A DNA stretch of 64,000 nucleotides, from NCBI GenBank assembly GCA_033182465.1, contig CP137319.1, positions 1,922,001-1,986,000 on the forward strand, in the 5' to 3' direction. The stretch comes from Sanghuangporus weigelae (Eukaryota > Basidiomycota > Agaricomycetes > Hymenochaetales > Hymenochaetaceae). The position numbers and the translations under genes were made by a program. Shown here one piece after another: positions 20,062-31,216 of this stretch. The notes beneath the pieces are model-generated. The model was not told where the DNA came from. It searched no databases and saw nothing but the letters and a program-made list of their open reading frames with translations. How positions within the stretch are numbered: position 1 is the first letter of the stretch; each line of letters opens with the position of its first letter.

Positions 20062-21835
20062 TTACAATTCGCTATTCAGCCAAGGATCTCGCAGCAGGTC
20101 CATAGCTGAGGGGCGATCTTCCAGATCTAAACGCAAGCACTTCTTTATTAGTGCATAAGCACCCTTGATGTTCTCTGCCGAATCCAGAGCTCCAGTACTC
20201 TTGACCTCCTGATGCAAGTTCTTTGGTTGTGTCAACATTTGTCTCTTCAGAACACCTTTTTGAAAGCATGATCGTTCAACTCTGCGCGAAGAATAGGTGC
20301 GAAAAAAGCAAAAATACATGCTCACCTGTCTTTGGATCAAGGAATTGACTAGCTATCAATATACTTTGGCAAGTTTTTGCTGAGAATCGCTCTCCTGTAT
20401 AAAGCAGCATCTGATGCAGCATGGACTCAGTCAGAGGAAGATCGGAGGATAGTGAGTCAAATAGTTCATGGCCATGAATAAGTTCGAACAGCTACGTTTA
20501 TTGCATTACAACTTAGTGCCTCGCCCTGGAGCTCCTGTAACGAAGAAACGCACTAACCATGCATCCGAACACCCATATGTTGACTTTATGGTTCCAGGGG
20601 AGCTCGAGTAAGATCTCTGGGGGCCGACGGTTGCCCATAATAATATTATTGGATACTTTCATATCGAGGAACTGGGCTGGTCCTCCATTTTAGTGTACAA
20701 GTCCATATGAGTTCTGAAGGTATTCTACGCACCATTTCCAAAGTCCCCAATAATGAATGAGCGGGACAACCAAGAGTCGGGAGGTGGGAGTGGGAGAGGC
20801 TGGGACTTAGCTACGCGAACATACTTGTTTCCCAATGTTCATTCAGAAGGATGTCTTTCCGATGGGTTGGCTTTGATAAAATCCTCGATATCTATAGTAT
20901 GCGGGCCAGTTGCAAGGTCCATCATGATGTTTTTAAGTCGCAAGTCTAATTAGACAATATCATCCGTTAATCAAGAGAATACACGAGCATATCTTGGAGA
21001 TGTACCTGTATATACAATACCGAGACTATGTAAATGATGCAGTCCTCCCAATATGTCGAGAAGTATCTTCTTTAATAATGATATCGAAAACCGCCCTGCT
21101 GTAGTTCTGAGGGAAGCGACAGATGGCCCACAGAGATCTATCACCATGCAAAGATGACCCCAGTCTTCCTTGTCTTTTCTGGGTTGGACAAAATCATCAA
21201 GCAGATAAAGACAGTGTGTTCCTCGAGAGTCTTTCTCATGATACGAAAGCTCCTCGAGGATATCTGCTTCAAATGCGACCCCCATCCTCACCATGTTCGT
21301 CGTGTATCCAGTCATCGCCTTGATCGCGACAAATTGATTGTTCCTGAGTATACCGTATCATATGCCTCGGCAGATCAAAACAAACAAATAGAAAAACATA
21401 CACAGTATCTTTGGCCAGCCATACACTTGATTCCGCTCCCCAGCCAAGTTTCTGAAGTATTTTATAGTGATTATCCGGATCTATACGGTCTCCAAATTCA
21501 ACTTGTAGATACCCAAATCCGTTCGTCACACCTACACCAAGAGGCTCCTTGATAAATTCAAGAGATACATCCCCCGAGTCTCCTTCATTCTGCTTCTTTT
21601 CTAGAGGCGTGTCCCACGAGAGGACCACCCCCCCGTCTTTACTCATGCGTCTTGTATTCGGCAGGTTCAATTTGGAGGCGAAGGAGAGATCCAGTCGTAG
21701 AGGTGGAGGAGTAGATCTACTAGGAGTATAAACTGACATTGGACGCTGCAAGAAGGTATGAGGCAGATACAGAAACATAGAGCACTTGCAAAAGAGGTTC
21801 ACGTCCAATAGACGGCGCACTGGAAACTTGTGCAT
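20062..21835 (-). pseudogene. SRPK-like protein kinase K1, probably inactivated by one in-frame stop
   Basis: Multi-exon minus-strand gene. Exon 1 holds a divergent N-terminus (MSVYTPSRST) and the first kinase strand (YKILQKLGWGAESSVWLAKD). Later exons give VAIK (catalytic lysine), HLHSLGIVYTDLRLKN (catalytic-loop Asp kept), GDFGNG (DFG motif), PPEILLELPW, VFGCM and the C-lobe end RPSAMDLLRDPWLNSEL. This is the bisected, basidiomycete-expanded SRPK-like family. An in-frame TGA follows RHPSE (near 20840), where the paralogue K2 reads PEETWGGKY. Apart from that the kinase motifs are intact, so decay is recent, or the stop is an assembly error. The start is uncertain; the upstream ATG at 21835 is the longest choice. 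Flanked by foldback copy 1 on its 3' side. Confidence 0.7.
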
Positions 21836-22067
21836 GATAGCTATATATTGTCGAGATCAAAGAATAAGAAGGAAGAAGGACCGAAGGTAGAAGAAAAAAG
21901 CAAATTATACCATGGGAACTAAAGTCTGAATGTGCGATTCTGAGCGATTCAAGTCGATGAGACATCTACAAAATACTTTCGACAGCACTGCACAATGAGT
22001 TTACACTATGGAAGCAACAGAAACTCAAATATGATAACAAAGGAAAGCGTGTACGAATGACTGTGTC

Positions 22068-23762
22068 CTATACTCCACTATTACTATTGAGCCACGAATC
22101 TTGCAGAAGTTCCTTTGCTGAAGGTCGGTCCTTAGGATTCAAGCAAATGCACTTCTTCATCAGAGCGGTCGCGCCATCGAGATCTGTCACGCTTTTAAGA
22201 ACCCAGATTGTTTTGTTTATCTGATCTGATACAAGTCTAAATCCACTCGAGGTAGATTATCAATCAACCATCCTTTGCAAGGTTTCAGTCGATCGTCGCT
22301 CAGAAAGCATAATGCGACTGACCTGTCTCAGGATCGAGTAATTTCCTCGTGGCTGAGCTGTTTCGAATCGTCTCTGCAGGTGCCCTCTCGCCGGTGAGCA
22401 CAAGGATCTGGTACATCATGGCCACATCAAGCGGAAGATTGAGCTCAAAAGTCTTGAAGAGCATTTGTTTATTTATGGATGCAAATGTCTATATGGAAGA
22501 CAATTAAGACGTCATTTAGAGGTACCTCAAGCAGCACATACCAGACATCCGAAATCCCATATATCGATCTTCTCATCCCAAGGAAGCTTTAAAAGAACCT
22601 CAGGAGGCTCAAAGCTAATATGAGTCGATACGCTCTCGGCCTTCTTATCAAGAAACTGAGCTGATCAAAGGAATTATTGTAAAAGCAGGTTGGAGATTAA
22701 ATATTGCACACCAGCTCCAAAGCCAGACAGTATATGGGATCGAGACATGACAACCTCAAAGGGAGGTGGTGGGAATGGCTGAGATTTAGCTATCTGCACA
22801 TATTTTCCTCCCCAAGTTTCTTCTGGCGGGTATTTCTCAGGTGAACGGAGTTTGAGAAATACCTGGATATTGAGAGAAAGTGGTTCGCTTCCTAGATCAG
22901 TGAAAATATTGGATGGGTGAATGCCTGTCACTTTTGTTAAGTGGAAATAGTAAAATAGTGCACAAAATTCCCTGGCGCACGTGCGTGAACGATTCCAAGA
23001 CTGTGTAAATGATGTATACCCTTCAGGGTATGTACAAGGAGCTTCTTTACGAGTAGCAAAGTGTCCATAGTGCTCTCGCAGGAATAGAAAACAGTCCCAG
23101 AGGATCAATGACAAGGCAAGTATGCTCCTCGCCTTGATCAGCCTTCGACGGTTGAGTGAACTTGTCAAGAAGCAACGAGCAATGCGTTTCTCGGAATCCC
23201 TCTCCGCAAGAAGAGATTTTGCGGAGAACATCTTGTTCAGACGAAAGTCCTGCTTTTTCACTTTGGGTCGCATACTGGCTCAATGCATTGATTGCCGCGA
23301 ATCGGCCTGTACTGCACAAAGCTTCGTCAAATGCGTTTGTGTAAGAATATCAGGATCGAGACAAACGTACAGGGTATCTTTGGCAAGCCAAGTGGTTGAT
23401 CTAATGCTCCAGCCAAGTTTTCGCAGCACCTCATAATGTCCTTCAGGGCCTAGTCATTCACCAAACTCGATCTCGAGATATCCAAATCCTTGTTCTGCCG
23501 TGAAGCTATGCGGTTCCTCAAAGAAGTTATAACCCACAAAATCTTCTTCAGGTTGAGGACTCCATCCATACATGATAAAAATGCCTCCATCGCTTGATCT
23601 AGTCTGATGCATTGGCAGTGATTTCATGTCTTCGAGGGTAGGAGCATATAGGCGAGTTATCCATCGACGCGTAGTAGAAGCAACAGGTAACCTCCGATAT
23701 AGGTCAGTTCTGAGAACTGAGCGCACAGCAAGTCTGTACATAATAGCAGTTCTGCATAGCAT
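22068..23762 (-). pseudogene. SRPK-like kinase K2, tandem paralogue, decayed pseudokinase
   Basis: Tandem copy upstream of K1 in the same direction. It shares the N-terminal exon pattern (GFGYLEIEFGE, then YEVLRKLGW) and the tail RPSAKELLQDSWLNSN. An in-frame TGA lies between GYLEIEFGE and LGPEGHYEV (near 23454), where K1 reads on. The catalytic residues are also lost: VAIK became AAIN, the catalytic loop reads HARIHPSN with no Asp, and DFG became GFG. Several introns of 50-80 bases are recognisable. Either it was a pseudokinase before the stop arose, or it has been decaying longer than K1. The pair K1/K2 sits between the two F1 foldback elements. Confidence 0.7.
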
Positions 23763-24287
23763 TGATGACTGATAAAGAGAGGTACAAGGTGCGCAGCGTC
23801 CGTCACCGAGTTGGCCGTATTGATCATACTTATTGATTGTCTAGCCTAGTTTGGGAGATTCTGTGGGTTCTTGCATTTTAGGCCAGTGTCGTCTCATCAG
23901 AACAGTACTGTGCACGAAGACCAGAACTAGCAGTAAATTGATCTGTAGAGGCGATGCAGAGCAGAAGCAAGGACAGCATCAATCACAACATCGATATGCG
24001 GTCTGGTGTCCCTTAGTCAACAATACTGCGTCGAACATCTCGGGCGGAAATTTATTAGCAGGCCCTGACCGAAATGAACGAGTGCCCGTTCTTCCGATGA
24101 AGAAATAAGATGTGTCTTTCTTGAAAAAATAGTTTAGGCATTCCGAGTAAAGATTACGTGCCATAGATTCAGCAAAGGCATTGACAGACTGTCCGTATGA
24201 GAATAATCAGTCGCGGGTGTGAGAAGTTGGAAGCCAGGCTGAACGTGAGAAATCAAGTCCATATTCATTTTCCGAGCACAGATCATA
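23763..24287. other. Spacer upstream of K2, no recognised gene
   Basis: About 525 bases between the K2 start and foldback copy 2. A minus-strand frame of 61 codons ends near 23979, but it shows no domain and no splice partners. It probably contains the K2 promoter. Confidence 0.4.
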
Positions 24288-26035
24288 CAGCTAGTTGCAA
24301 AATTGTTGGCAATCATGTGATTTCACCACTTTTCTCGCCATGAGAGCCTCAAAACACAGATAAAATCATATCTCACCCAAATCTCAACATTTTCACATCA
24401 TCTAAGTTGTTAAATTCATCTTTTCGAAAGGGCTTTTGTTTAGGAAAAACGATCGAGAAAATAGAGCAAAAAGTGACCCCAAAATGGCAAAAATCTCGTT
24501 TTTTGCCTCTTCCTTGCATGTGCATTTTTTTCTATGATCCCTGCTGGTCCAGCACCTCCCCAAAGCTATCCAGAATGATAATATGATTATAAAATGAATT
24601 TACAGACTGAGTTTGAGTTGAATTGTATACCAGAATGTGCTGCTTTGAGGCATGTCTGAATTACTCAAAACTCATCATTTCCCCCTAGCCTCCCAGGCTC
24701 CAGGAAAAATTCTTACAGGCCAGATTCATGCATGTAAATTCATTTTAGGTGTAATAGACTAAGTTTGTGCACTAGCTAGGGCCTTAGCATCCACTGGTGA
24801 GCTGGGGAGATGCTGTCTAGAATAGTGCATACAACTAGAAACACTTGTTCAGCCCAGCTCACCAGTGGATGCTGAGGCCCTAGCTAGTGCACAAACTTAG
24901 TCTATTACACCTAAAATGAATTTACATGCATGAGTCTGGCCTGTAAGAATTTTTCCTGGAGCCTGGGAGGCTAGGGGGAAATGATGAGTTTTGAGTGATT
25001 CAGGCATGCCTCAAAGCAGCACATTCTGGTACACAATTCAACTCAAACTCAGTCTGTAAATTCATTTTATAATCATATTATCATTCTGGATAGCTTTGGG
25101 GAGGTGCTGGACCAGCAGGGATCATAGAAAAAAATGCACATGCAAGGAAGAGGCAAAAAACGAGATTTTTGCCATTTTGGGGTCACTTTTTGCTCTATTT
25201 TCTCGATCGTTTTTCCTAAACTAAAGCCCTTTCAAAAAGATGAATTTAGCAACTTAGATGATGTGAAACCGTTGAGATTTGGGTGAGATATGATTTTATC
25301 TGTGTTTTGAGGCTCTCATGGCGAGAAAAGTGGTGAAATCACGTGATTGCCAACAATTTTGCAACTACAGTGGTCCTTTGAACACCTATAACAGATCCAC
25401 TTTTGTAGCTCACCACGTAGCAATTTTCTCAAAACTGAGTGCATACTACAATTGTCTACCATGAGATACACCTGCTAATTTTTTTCCCAGTCATAACATA
25501 GACAGGAAAAATTAATATGGCCAATAGAAAATTATAGGTGACTGTCACATAATACAGCTCCTTTGAACACCCTGTGACATTACAAAACGCCTAATATCGG
25601 CTAATTTGCCGACTTGGCATAACAACGTTGATCACATTATGTAAAATAAACAGCTTATGTATCTGTCACATTTTTTGCTTGTTTGGCTTGCATTAATTTA
25701 CTGAAAGCATATTCCTCCATGAAAATATAAGGTAAGACACTTATAATAGAGTGATATTAGCTAATAAACTCAGAATCCACATTGGTTGACAGAAAAATGC
25801 ACAGGACCAATTTGATCAGAGTGAGGTTTACTGGTTTCACATAAATTTGACCAGTGTCTAATTTTTCCTGACCCAACAACTTGCCCGATTTACTTAAAAA
25901 TTTGGATATCAATTCAGATATACACTTTGCATCTGCAACATTTTTCTTGTGGTGAGGGATGAAGAATTGAGTGAGAAAACTTAAGGTGTTTAAAGGAATG
26001 GTACTGTTTAAAGGACCGGTTAATGACTGTAGCTG
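24288..26035. mobile_element. Foldback TIR element, family F1, copy 2, with a nested element
   Basis: It begins CAGCTAGTTGC after TA (24286-24287), shows the same long inverted arms as copy 1, and ends GCTG before TA (26036-26037). A second TIR element is inserted at the TA six bases inside the right end, so the arm reads GCAACTA, insert, TAGCTG. Removing the 662-bp insert and one TA leaves exactly 1084 bp, the length of copy 1. The right end lies 59 bases before the EBP2 start codon. Confidence 0.93.
25368..26029. mobile_element. Nested TIR element (662 bp, TA target), pogo/Tc1-like, non-autonomous
   Basis: Flanked by TA at 25366-25367 and 26030-26031. The left tip is CAGTGGTCCTTTGAACACC. 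The right tip, read inward, is CAGTCATTAACCGGTCCTTT and then AAACACC. The tips are imperfect inverted repeats sharing CAGT, GGTCCTTT and AACACC. The left-tip motif recurs inside at about 25554 (CAGCTCCTTTGAACACC), which suggests a composite or duplicated end. AT-rich, with no coding frame. CAGTGGTCC tips are common in pogo/Tigger-like elements. Confidence 0.85.
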
Positions 26036-26094
26036 TAACTTTCAAAATTCTTTCTTTCTTGCATTGCATCGTCCATCCCAGAAATCACTCAAAA

Positions 26095-27717
26095 ATGCCT
26101 GCGAAAATTAAGGCTCACAAAGGAGCGCCAAAACAAACTACGAAATCCTCTACCACCGCCGTGGCTAGTTCGTTACCTGTGAAAGCAAAAGTGAACGAAA
26201 GGCGAAAACCTGTACCAAAGCCTGCTTTGTCCGGTTCGAAGTCCGAGTCTGGAGAGGAAGAGGAGGAAGAAAGTCAAGCAAGTGAGATCGAAGACGACGG
26301 TATGAGTGATAGCGGAGAAGATAATGACGAGAACGATGACGATGACGATGATGGCGTAGGCGAGGAAGGAATGCTCATGAAAGCTCTCGGAGAGGATGGT
26401 CTGGACGACGTCCATCGGATGCAGCTCGAAGCACTTCAAGTTGAAGATGATTCCGAGGAAGAAGAAGGAGATGACTCCGAGGAACAGGAAGAAAGTGCTT
26501 CTGAAGCTGAGGAGGAGACTGGGGTAGAGGACGAAGGCGAAAACGAGACCGCCCCCGAACCTGAGAAAGAAGATAGGAAAGCAAATATTTCGCGACTCGG
26601 GCATCAAGAGGAAGAAGACGAAGGTGAAGACGAGGACGAAGACATCGCTCTCGAAGACGCAGAATCCGTAGACGAGGACGTTGTACCACGACAAAAGATC
26701 ACAACTAACAACAAGGTAAGCTTTGTAACTTCCTGACGTGTTCAAGTATTGATTTGATATTACCTTTACTCTCTGAATTGATAATAGATCTCTCTTGAGC
26801 GAGTACGCGATACTATCAAACTGGATCCTTCATTACCATGGACAGAGACGCTGTCTGTGACTTACCCCGAGACGATCGATGTGGACGTTAATGACGACCT
26901 AAATCATGAGCTCGCATTGTACGCCTCCCCTCATTGTCTTCGTTCCCCTCTTCGCAATTTCTAATCTTGGGCTTATCTTAATGTCCCAGCTACAAACAAG
27001 CCCTCCATGGCGCCACCACCGCCCGCACACTCGCAGTGCAGCACTCCCTCCCCTTCACCCGCCCCGCCGACTACTTCGCAGAAATGGTCAAATCCGACGC
27101 GCACATGGAACGCATCCGACAAAAGCTCCTCGACGAGAGTGCGCAGATCAAGCGCTCCGAGGCGAAGCGCAAAGAACGAGAGGGCAAGAAGTACGGAAAG
27201 CAAGTCCAGATTGAGAAGATAAAGGAACGGGAGCGGAGCAAGAAGGATATGCAGGAGAGGTTGAAGGGGTTGAAGAGGAGTGAGTTGTCGCTCCTTTCGC
27301 TGCTCTCCTGTACTTTTCTTTTCGATGACGGCTTATACTAACATTTTACTTTTTTATTTTTTTCATTGCTATATAGAACACAAAAACGCTCTCCCTTCAG
27401 CATCGGGCCAAAACGACGACGAAGCCTTCGACGTCGCAGTCGAAGACGCCATCGCCGACCGACCGTTCAAACGTCCCAAATCTTCTTCCTCGCCCAAACA
27501 GCAAATATCAAAAGGAAAACTATCCCGAAAAGCACGCGATACCAAATTCGGATTCGGTAGTGGGAAAGGAAGGAGAGATAAGCAGAACACGAGGGAGAGT
27601 ACGGAGAAGTTTGATTATGCTGTTGGAGGGAAGGGTAAGAAGGGAGTAGCAAAGGGGAAAGATCTGAAGTCGAAGAGACCTGGGAAGAGTAAGAGGGTGG
27701 CTATGAAGAGTCGATAG
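26095..27717 (+). CDS. EBP2: EBP2-like nucleolar rRNA-processing protein
   Basis: Four exons (26095-26715, 26788-26918, 26990-27279, 27377-27717) join in frame to 460 residues, with GTAAGC, GTACGC and GTGAGT donors. The N-terminal 200 residues are strongly acidic with Glu/Asp/Ser runs. The conserved EBP2 core starts about residue 205 (ISLERVRDTIKLDPSLPW) and includes LAFYKQAL, FTRPADYFAEMVKSDAHM and a charged helical segment. The C-terminus is Lys/Arg-rich (KFGFGSGKGRRDKQN), fitting nucleolar targeting. In yeast EBP2 is needed for 27S pre-rRNA processing and 60S subunit assembly. The ATG at 26095 is the first one that gives the MPAKIKAHKG start; an in-frame ATG at 26023 would lie partly in the transposon end. 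The gene is convergent with CDC37. Confidence 0.92.
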
Positions 27718-28000
27718 GTTTCTTGTCTGTCTGTCTGTCTGTCTGAGAATATGACATCTACAGCGTCGCCCCGAATATTCATTTGAGCGTGGTAGTGTTA
27801 CGCTGCTATCCTACGATACGAGCAAGAGGTCTCTTCTTGTTAAATATCCCTTTTTATAATATGTAAAGCAAATCAGACAGCAGGATTCATGATATTTACA
27901 TACATTTGCGTATTGAGGTCAACGAGTCAGTACAAAACGGCGTGGCATTCCAAATTCCAGTTCATTTCTGGTGCGAGTAGTCCCAGTTCCCGAATGTCAA

Positions 28001-30490
28001 TCACGTAGCAGCGTTCTTAACCTCCTCCACGTCCGCCTCATCCCCCGATTCTGGTACATCTTCTCTCCCCTCGTCATCAGCAGCTTTATCTCTGCCCGTC
28101 TCATCCCTGATCCCACCCTCCGCAAAGCTCAAAATCCCCGTCTGATCCAACGGCTGCACCACCTTCTCCGCCTCCTCCACTGTCATACTCGCCAGCACCT
28201 TGTTCACTTCTTCCAATTTCTGGCTCTTCAGCGCCTCCTTGAGGTCGTCCCGGAAATCATTACAGTGAATTCCATAATGATTTGGACACGTGATTTTTGC
28301 CATTTCGGCCTGCACCTCAAAACACAAAATAAATCATATCTCACCCAATACTTGACTGTTTTGCGTGATCTAAGTTGCTGAGTTCATCATTGAATTGTGG
28401 GTTTCATATTCCAACTTGAGCGATGGAAAACGGTGCAAAAATGACCCCAAAACGCCGCAAACTGCTGATTTTGCACACAACCCACTTCTCAAAATTTCCC
28501 AGCTCACCAGCTGAGTCTGGAGCCCTGAATGATGCTCATATATAATCTAGTGCAATTATCATGATTTTGTGTGTATGAATCTGGCCAGGAAACTGCTTCT
28601 TTGGGGCCAGAGAGCTCAAGGGGGAGATGTGCAGTTTTCAGCAACTCAGGCATGCCACAGACTGACAATTCCAGTACTAGTACACATTTCAGCTCAAATT
28701 CAATATGTAAATTCATAATAAAGTCATATTATCATTTAGGACTGGTCTAGGGAGCTGTACAGCCAGGTTTGAGGTCAGGAAAATTTAAGAAAGTGGGTTG
28801 TGCGCAAAATCAGCAGTTTGCGACGTTTTGGAGTCATTTTTGCGCCGTTTTCCATCGCTCAAGTTGGAATATGAAACCCACAATTAAATGATGAATTTAG
28901 CAACTTAGATCACGCAAAACGGTCAAGTATTGGGTGAGATATGATTTATTTTGTGTTTTGAGGTGCAGTGCAGGAAGGCCGAAAATGGCAAAAATCACGT
29001 GTCCAAATCATTATTGTAAAGACCGCATCTGGACCCTTCTAACCTGCTCGATGTCCAGGTTCTCCGTACCAGGGCCTTCGAGCTCGAGGTGCTCAGGGGG
29101 CGATCCGTCCGGAATGACAAACGAGATCTGCGTCCCATCGCCCTGAGCAACGAGCTGGATCTGCTCCTCCCCCGCTCCACCGTCCATCTCGCGTCTCCTC
29201 CACGCGGCTCTTCACGTGGTTATACGTGTTCTCCACATCCGTCTGGAACACCCGCTCCGCGCGCGGGTCGCCCGCGGTCACGCGCTTGAAGAACAGGCGC
29301 ACGCCGTCCGTACCGAGCTGCTCGCAGTACTGGATGAGCAGCGCCTGGTGCACGCATTGTTTGGCGTATGCGTGCTTCCCCTCGCGCTCCGCTCGGAAAC
29401 CGGCGACGAGCCGCGCGTCGGACGCGCCTGGGACGTACACGTCGCGGTGCTCTTGGATGAAGTGGAAGGACTCTTCATACCCCCGTAGACGGAGGTGCGA
29501 GAACGCCTCGAGCGAGGGTGTCATTTCGGGGACTTCCTCGTCTTCGTCATCTTCTTTCGTTGCAGCGGCAGCGCTAGAGGAGGAAGACGGACCTGCAGGA
29601 GCGCTTTGAGAGGCGAGCGCGGCGACTTGGGCGTGTTCGACACCCTTTGGGTTTATCACCTCGATGTCTGTCTTCGTTTCTATTTTTTTCTTCCCGTGTT
29701 TGTAGCACCTTTGACGGGCTCAGGCTCCGGTATGGGTGGAGCGTACTAGAGAATTACGTTCAGCATAAAATGTTTGAACAAGTTCGAAGACCACCTACAT
29801 GCGACTCGAAGCCTTCATGTATATCCTCGCTGATGATCTTCTTCGACTTCTCCTCCTCCTGCTTTTCAAGCTCCTTCTTGAGCCTCTCGGTCTCATCACC
29901 GAGCTTACTCACATGCCCCTTCAAGCTCGCCACAAGGCACTCTCTCAAGCGCTCTTCATTCCCTCCTCCAGACATCGTCAATCCCTTCTCCTTCGCTTCT
30001 TCAAACACCTTCAGTAGTAAACTTAGAATCATCTCATCGTACGTTATTTTCTTCGGCGCTTTCGATGGCGGGGCATCGGGAGACGGGTTGGTCTTTAGAC
30101 GCTCGACGATGGAGGAGAAATGCGCCGGCCCGTTTGGTGCACCGTGCACCTCCTCCGTAATAGTGCGTAAATGTGGGAGGAGGACCTTATTGCATGCGAT
30201 CTCGGCTTTGAGTTGCTCGATTTTGGCATTCCGCACTGCACGCTTCTCGCGGATGTCTCGCTGTTTCCAGCTATAAGGGCCCGTTATTTGTTAACAACTA
30301 TCGATATAGTTTTGGGCTGCAAGGATGGAGAGTGGACGTACGCGACTAGGGAGCGGTGGTCGACGTTCGGGTGTCCTTCGATGTCTGAATCGTCTGAGAC
30401 TTATACAACGAGTATCCAGTGGTTAATCGAGTATTGAACAATGTATGCGGCACACACCTCGAGTTTATCCCATTTTGAATAATTCAAATT
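28001..30490 (-). pseudogene. CDC37: CDC37-like Hsp90 co-chaperone gene, interrupted by a transposon and probably broken
   Basis: Minus-strand exons give LNYSKWDKLE, SDDSDIEGHPNVDHRSL, WKQRDIREKR, a coiled-coil stretch, then VINPKG, the conserved middle domain (FHFIQEHRDVYVPG, HQALLIQYCEQLG, FFKRV), EEQIQLVAQGDGTQISFVIP and the C-terminal NDFRDDLKEALKSQKLEEVN. This is the kinase-recruiting Hsp90 partner Cdc37. Oddities: no ATG precedes LNYSKW in frame. There are apparent single-base shifts near 29695 (an A7 run) and near 29190. A 754-bp element sits between RSL and NDFRDD at 28263-29016. Introns at 30300 and 29770 are normal. Either this is a decaying copy with a working copy elsewhere, or the assembly has base errors and the insert is spliced out. 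The boundaries at the 5' end are approximate. Confidence 0.8.
28263..29016. mobile_element. Foldback TIR element, family F2 (754 bp), inside a CDC37 exon
   Basis: TA lies on both sides (28261-28262 and 29017-29018). The arms are inverted copies of about 330 bases with tips CAGTGAATTCCATAATGATT and, from the other end, CAATAATGATTTGG; the left tip has about ten extra bases. Taking out the element and one TA restores CTTTAATGATT in the CDC37 reading frame (Ser-Leu-Asn-Asp-Phe). The arms resemble family F1 in several blocks (CTCAAAACACA, ATCATATCTCACCCAA, GATCTAAGTTGCT, TCAGGCATGCC), so F1 and F2 are related families. There is no coding capacity for a transposase. Confidence 0.9.
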
Positions 30491-31216
30491 CAATTCCAGT
30501 ATTCTATTTTTCAATCAAATACCCAAAGTAATATTTTTCCTTGTTTTTTGAGAAATTAGATGAGGGATGGATGAAGCAGAGATATGAGAGGCGATGTTCA
30601 AACCAGGTCAAGCCAAGTCCGACGCGTCGAGCTGAGTATAAAAACGGATCGCCACGGATCGGCGCTCGTCCTCGCCAACCATATAAAGCTAGGCCTAAGC
30701 AGAAGATTCCAGAAACAGCTTCACCTTCACGGAAGTACTACAACGTTATGATTAGCGCTCTGACTACAAGATCGCAATAACAATAATGCAATACAATACA
30801 CTACAACCGCACTATAAATTCGGAAGGCTATACAAGTGTTTATTATTCTCTTTGTTTCCAGTTTTTGATTAGCGCTAACTGCACAGACTCGCATTGTAGG
30901 ATCCTAGGAAACGTTGTCTACATAGCTTCCGAACGTCCATCTTGTCTAGATGACATACCTCTACATACAATGAGTTGATAAGTGCTGACTCTTCCGGTTC
31001 AATTCTTGCAAATCAATGTGTATTTGTACAGGCCCCATGGATATACACACAGTATATGCAAGTAAAATACACGCATGTGAATAATAGACATCATGATGAT
31101 TGTATGTGCAGGAAATTCATGTAGTAGGAAGAACTAGTTACGGATGAAGTTCTATAATCTTTATTCGCACAACGGTACTGTAGAGAAACCCGAGCATAGC
31201 CCATTAAATTAGTACC
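30491..31216. other. Spacer between the CDC37 5' end and heme oxygenase 3' end
   Basis: About 725 bases. A plus-strand frame at 30541-30780 (79 codons) has no recognisable domain. The CDC37 promoter is expected here. A GAGTATAAAAACGG string near 30634 is TATA-like but reads on the plus strand. Confidence 0.4.

Noticed and set aside
23979-24164. 61-codon minus-strand frame upstream of K2 as an extra kinase exon
   Set aside because: No similarity to the K1 or K3 N-terminal exons and no fitting splice sites.
30541-30780. 79-codon plus-strand frame upstream of CDC37
   Set aside because: Low-complexity basic sequence with no family features; it overlaps the expected CDC37 promoter.
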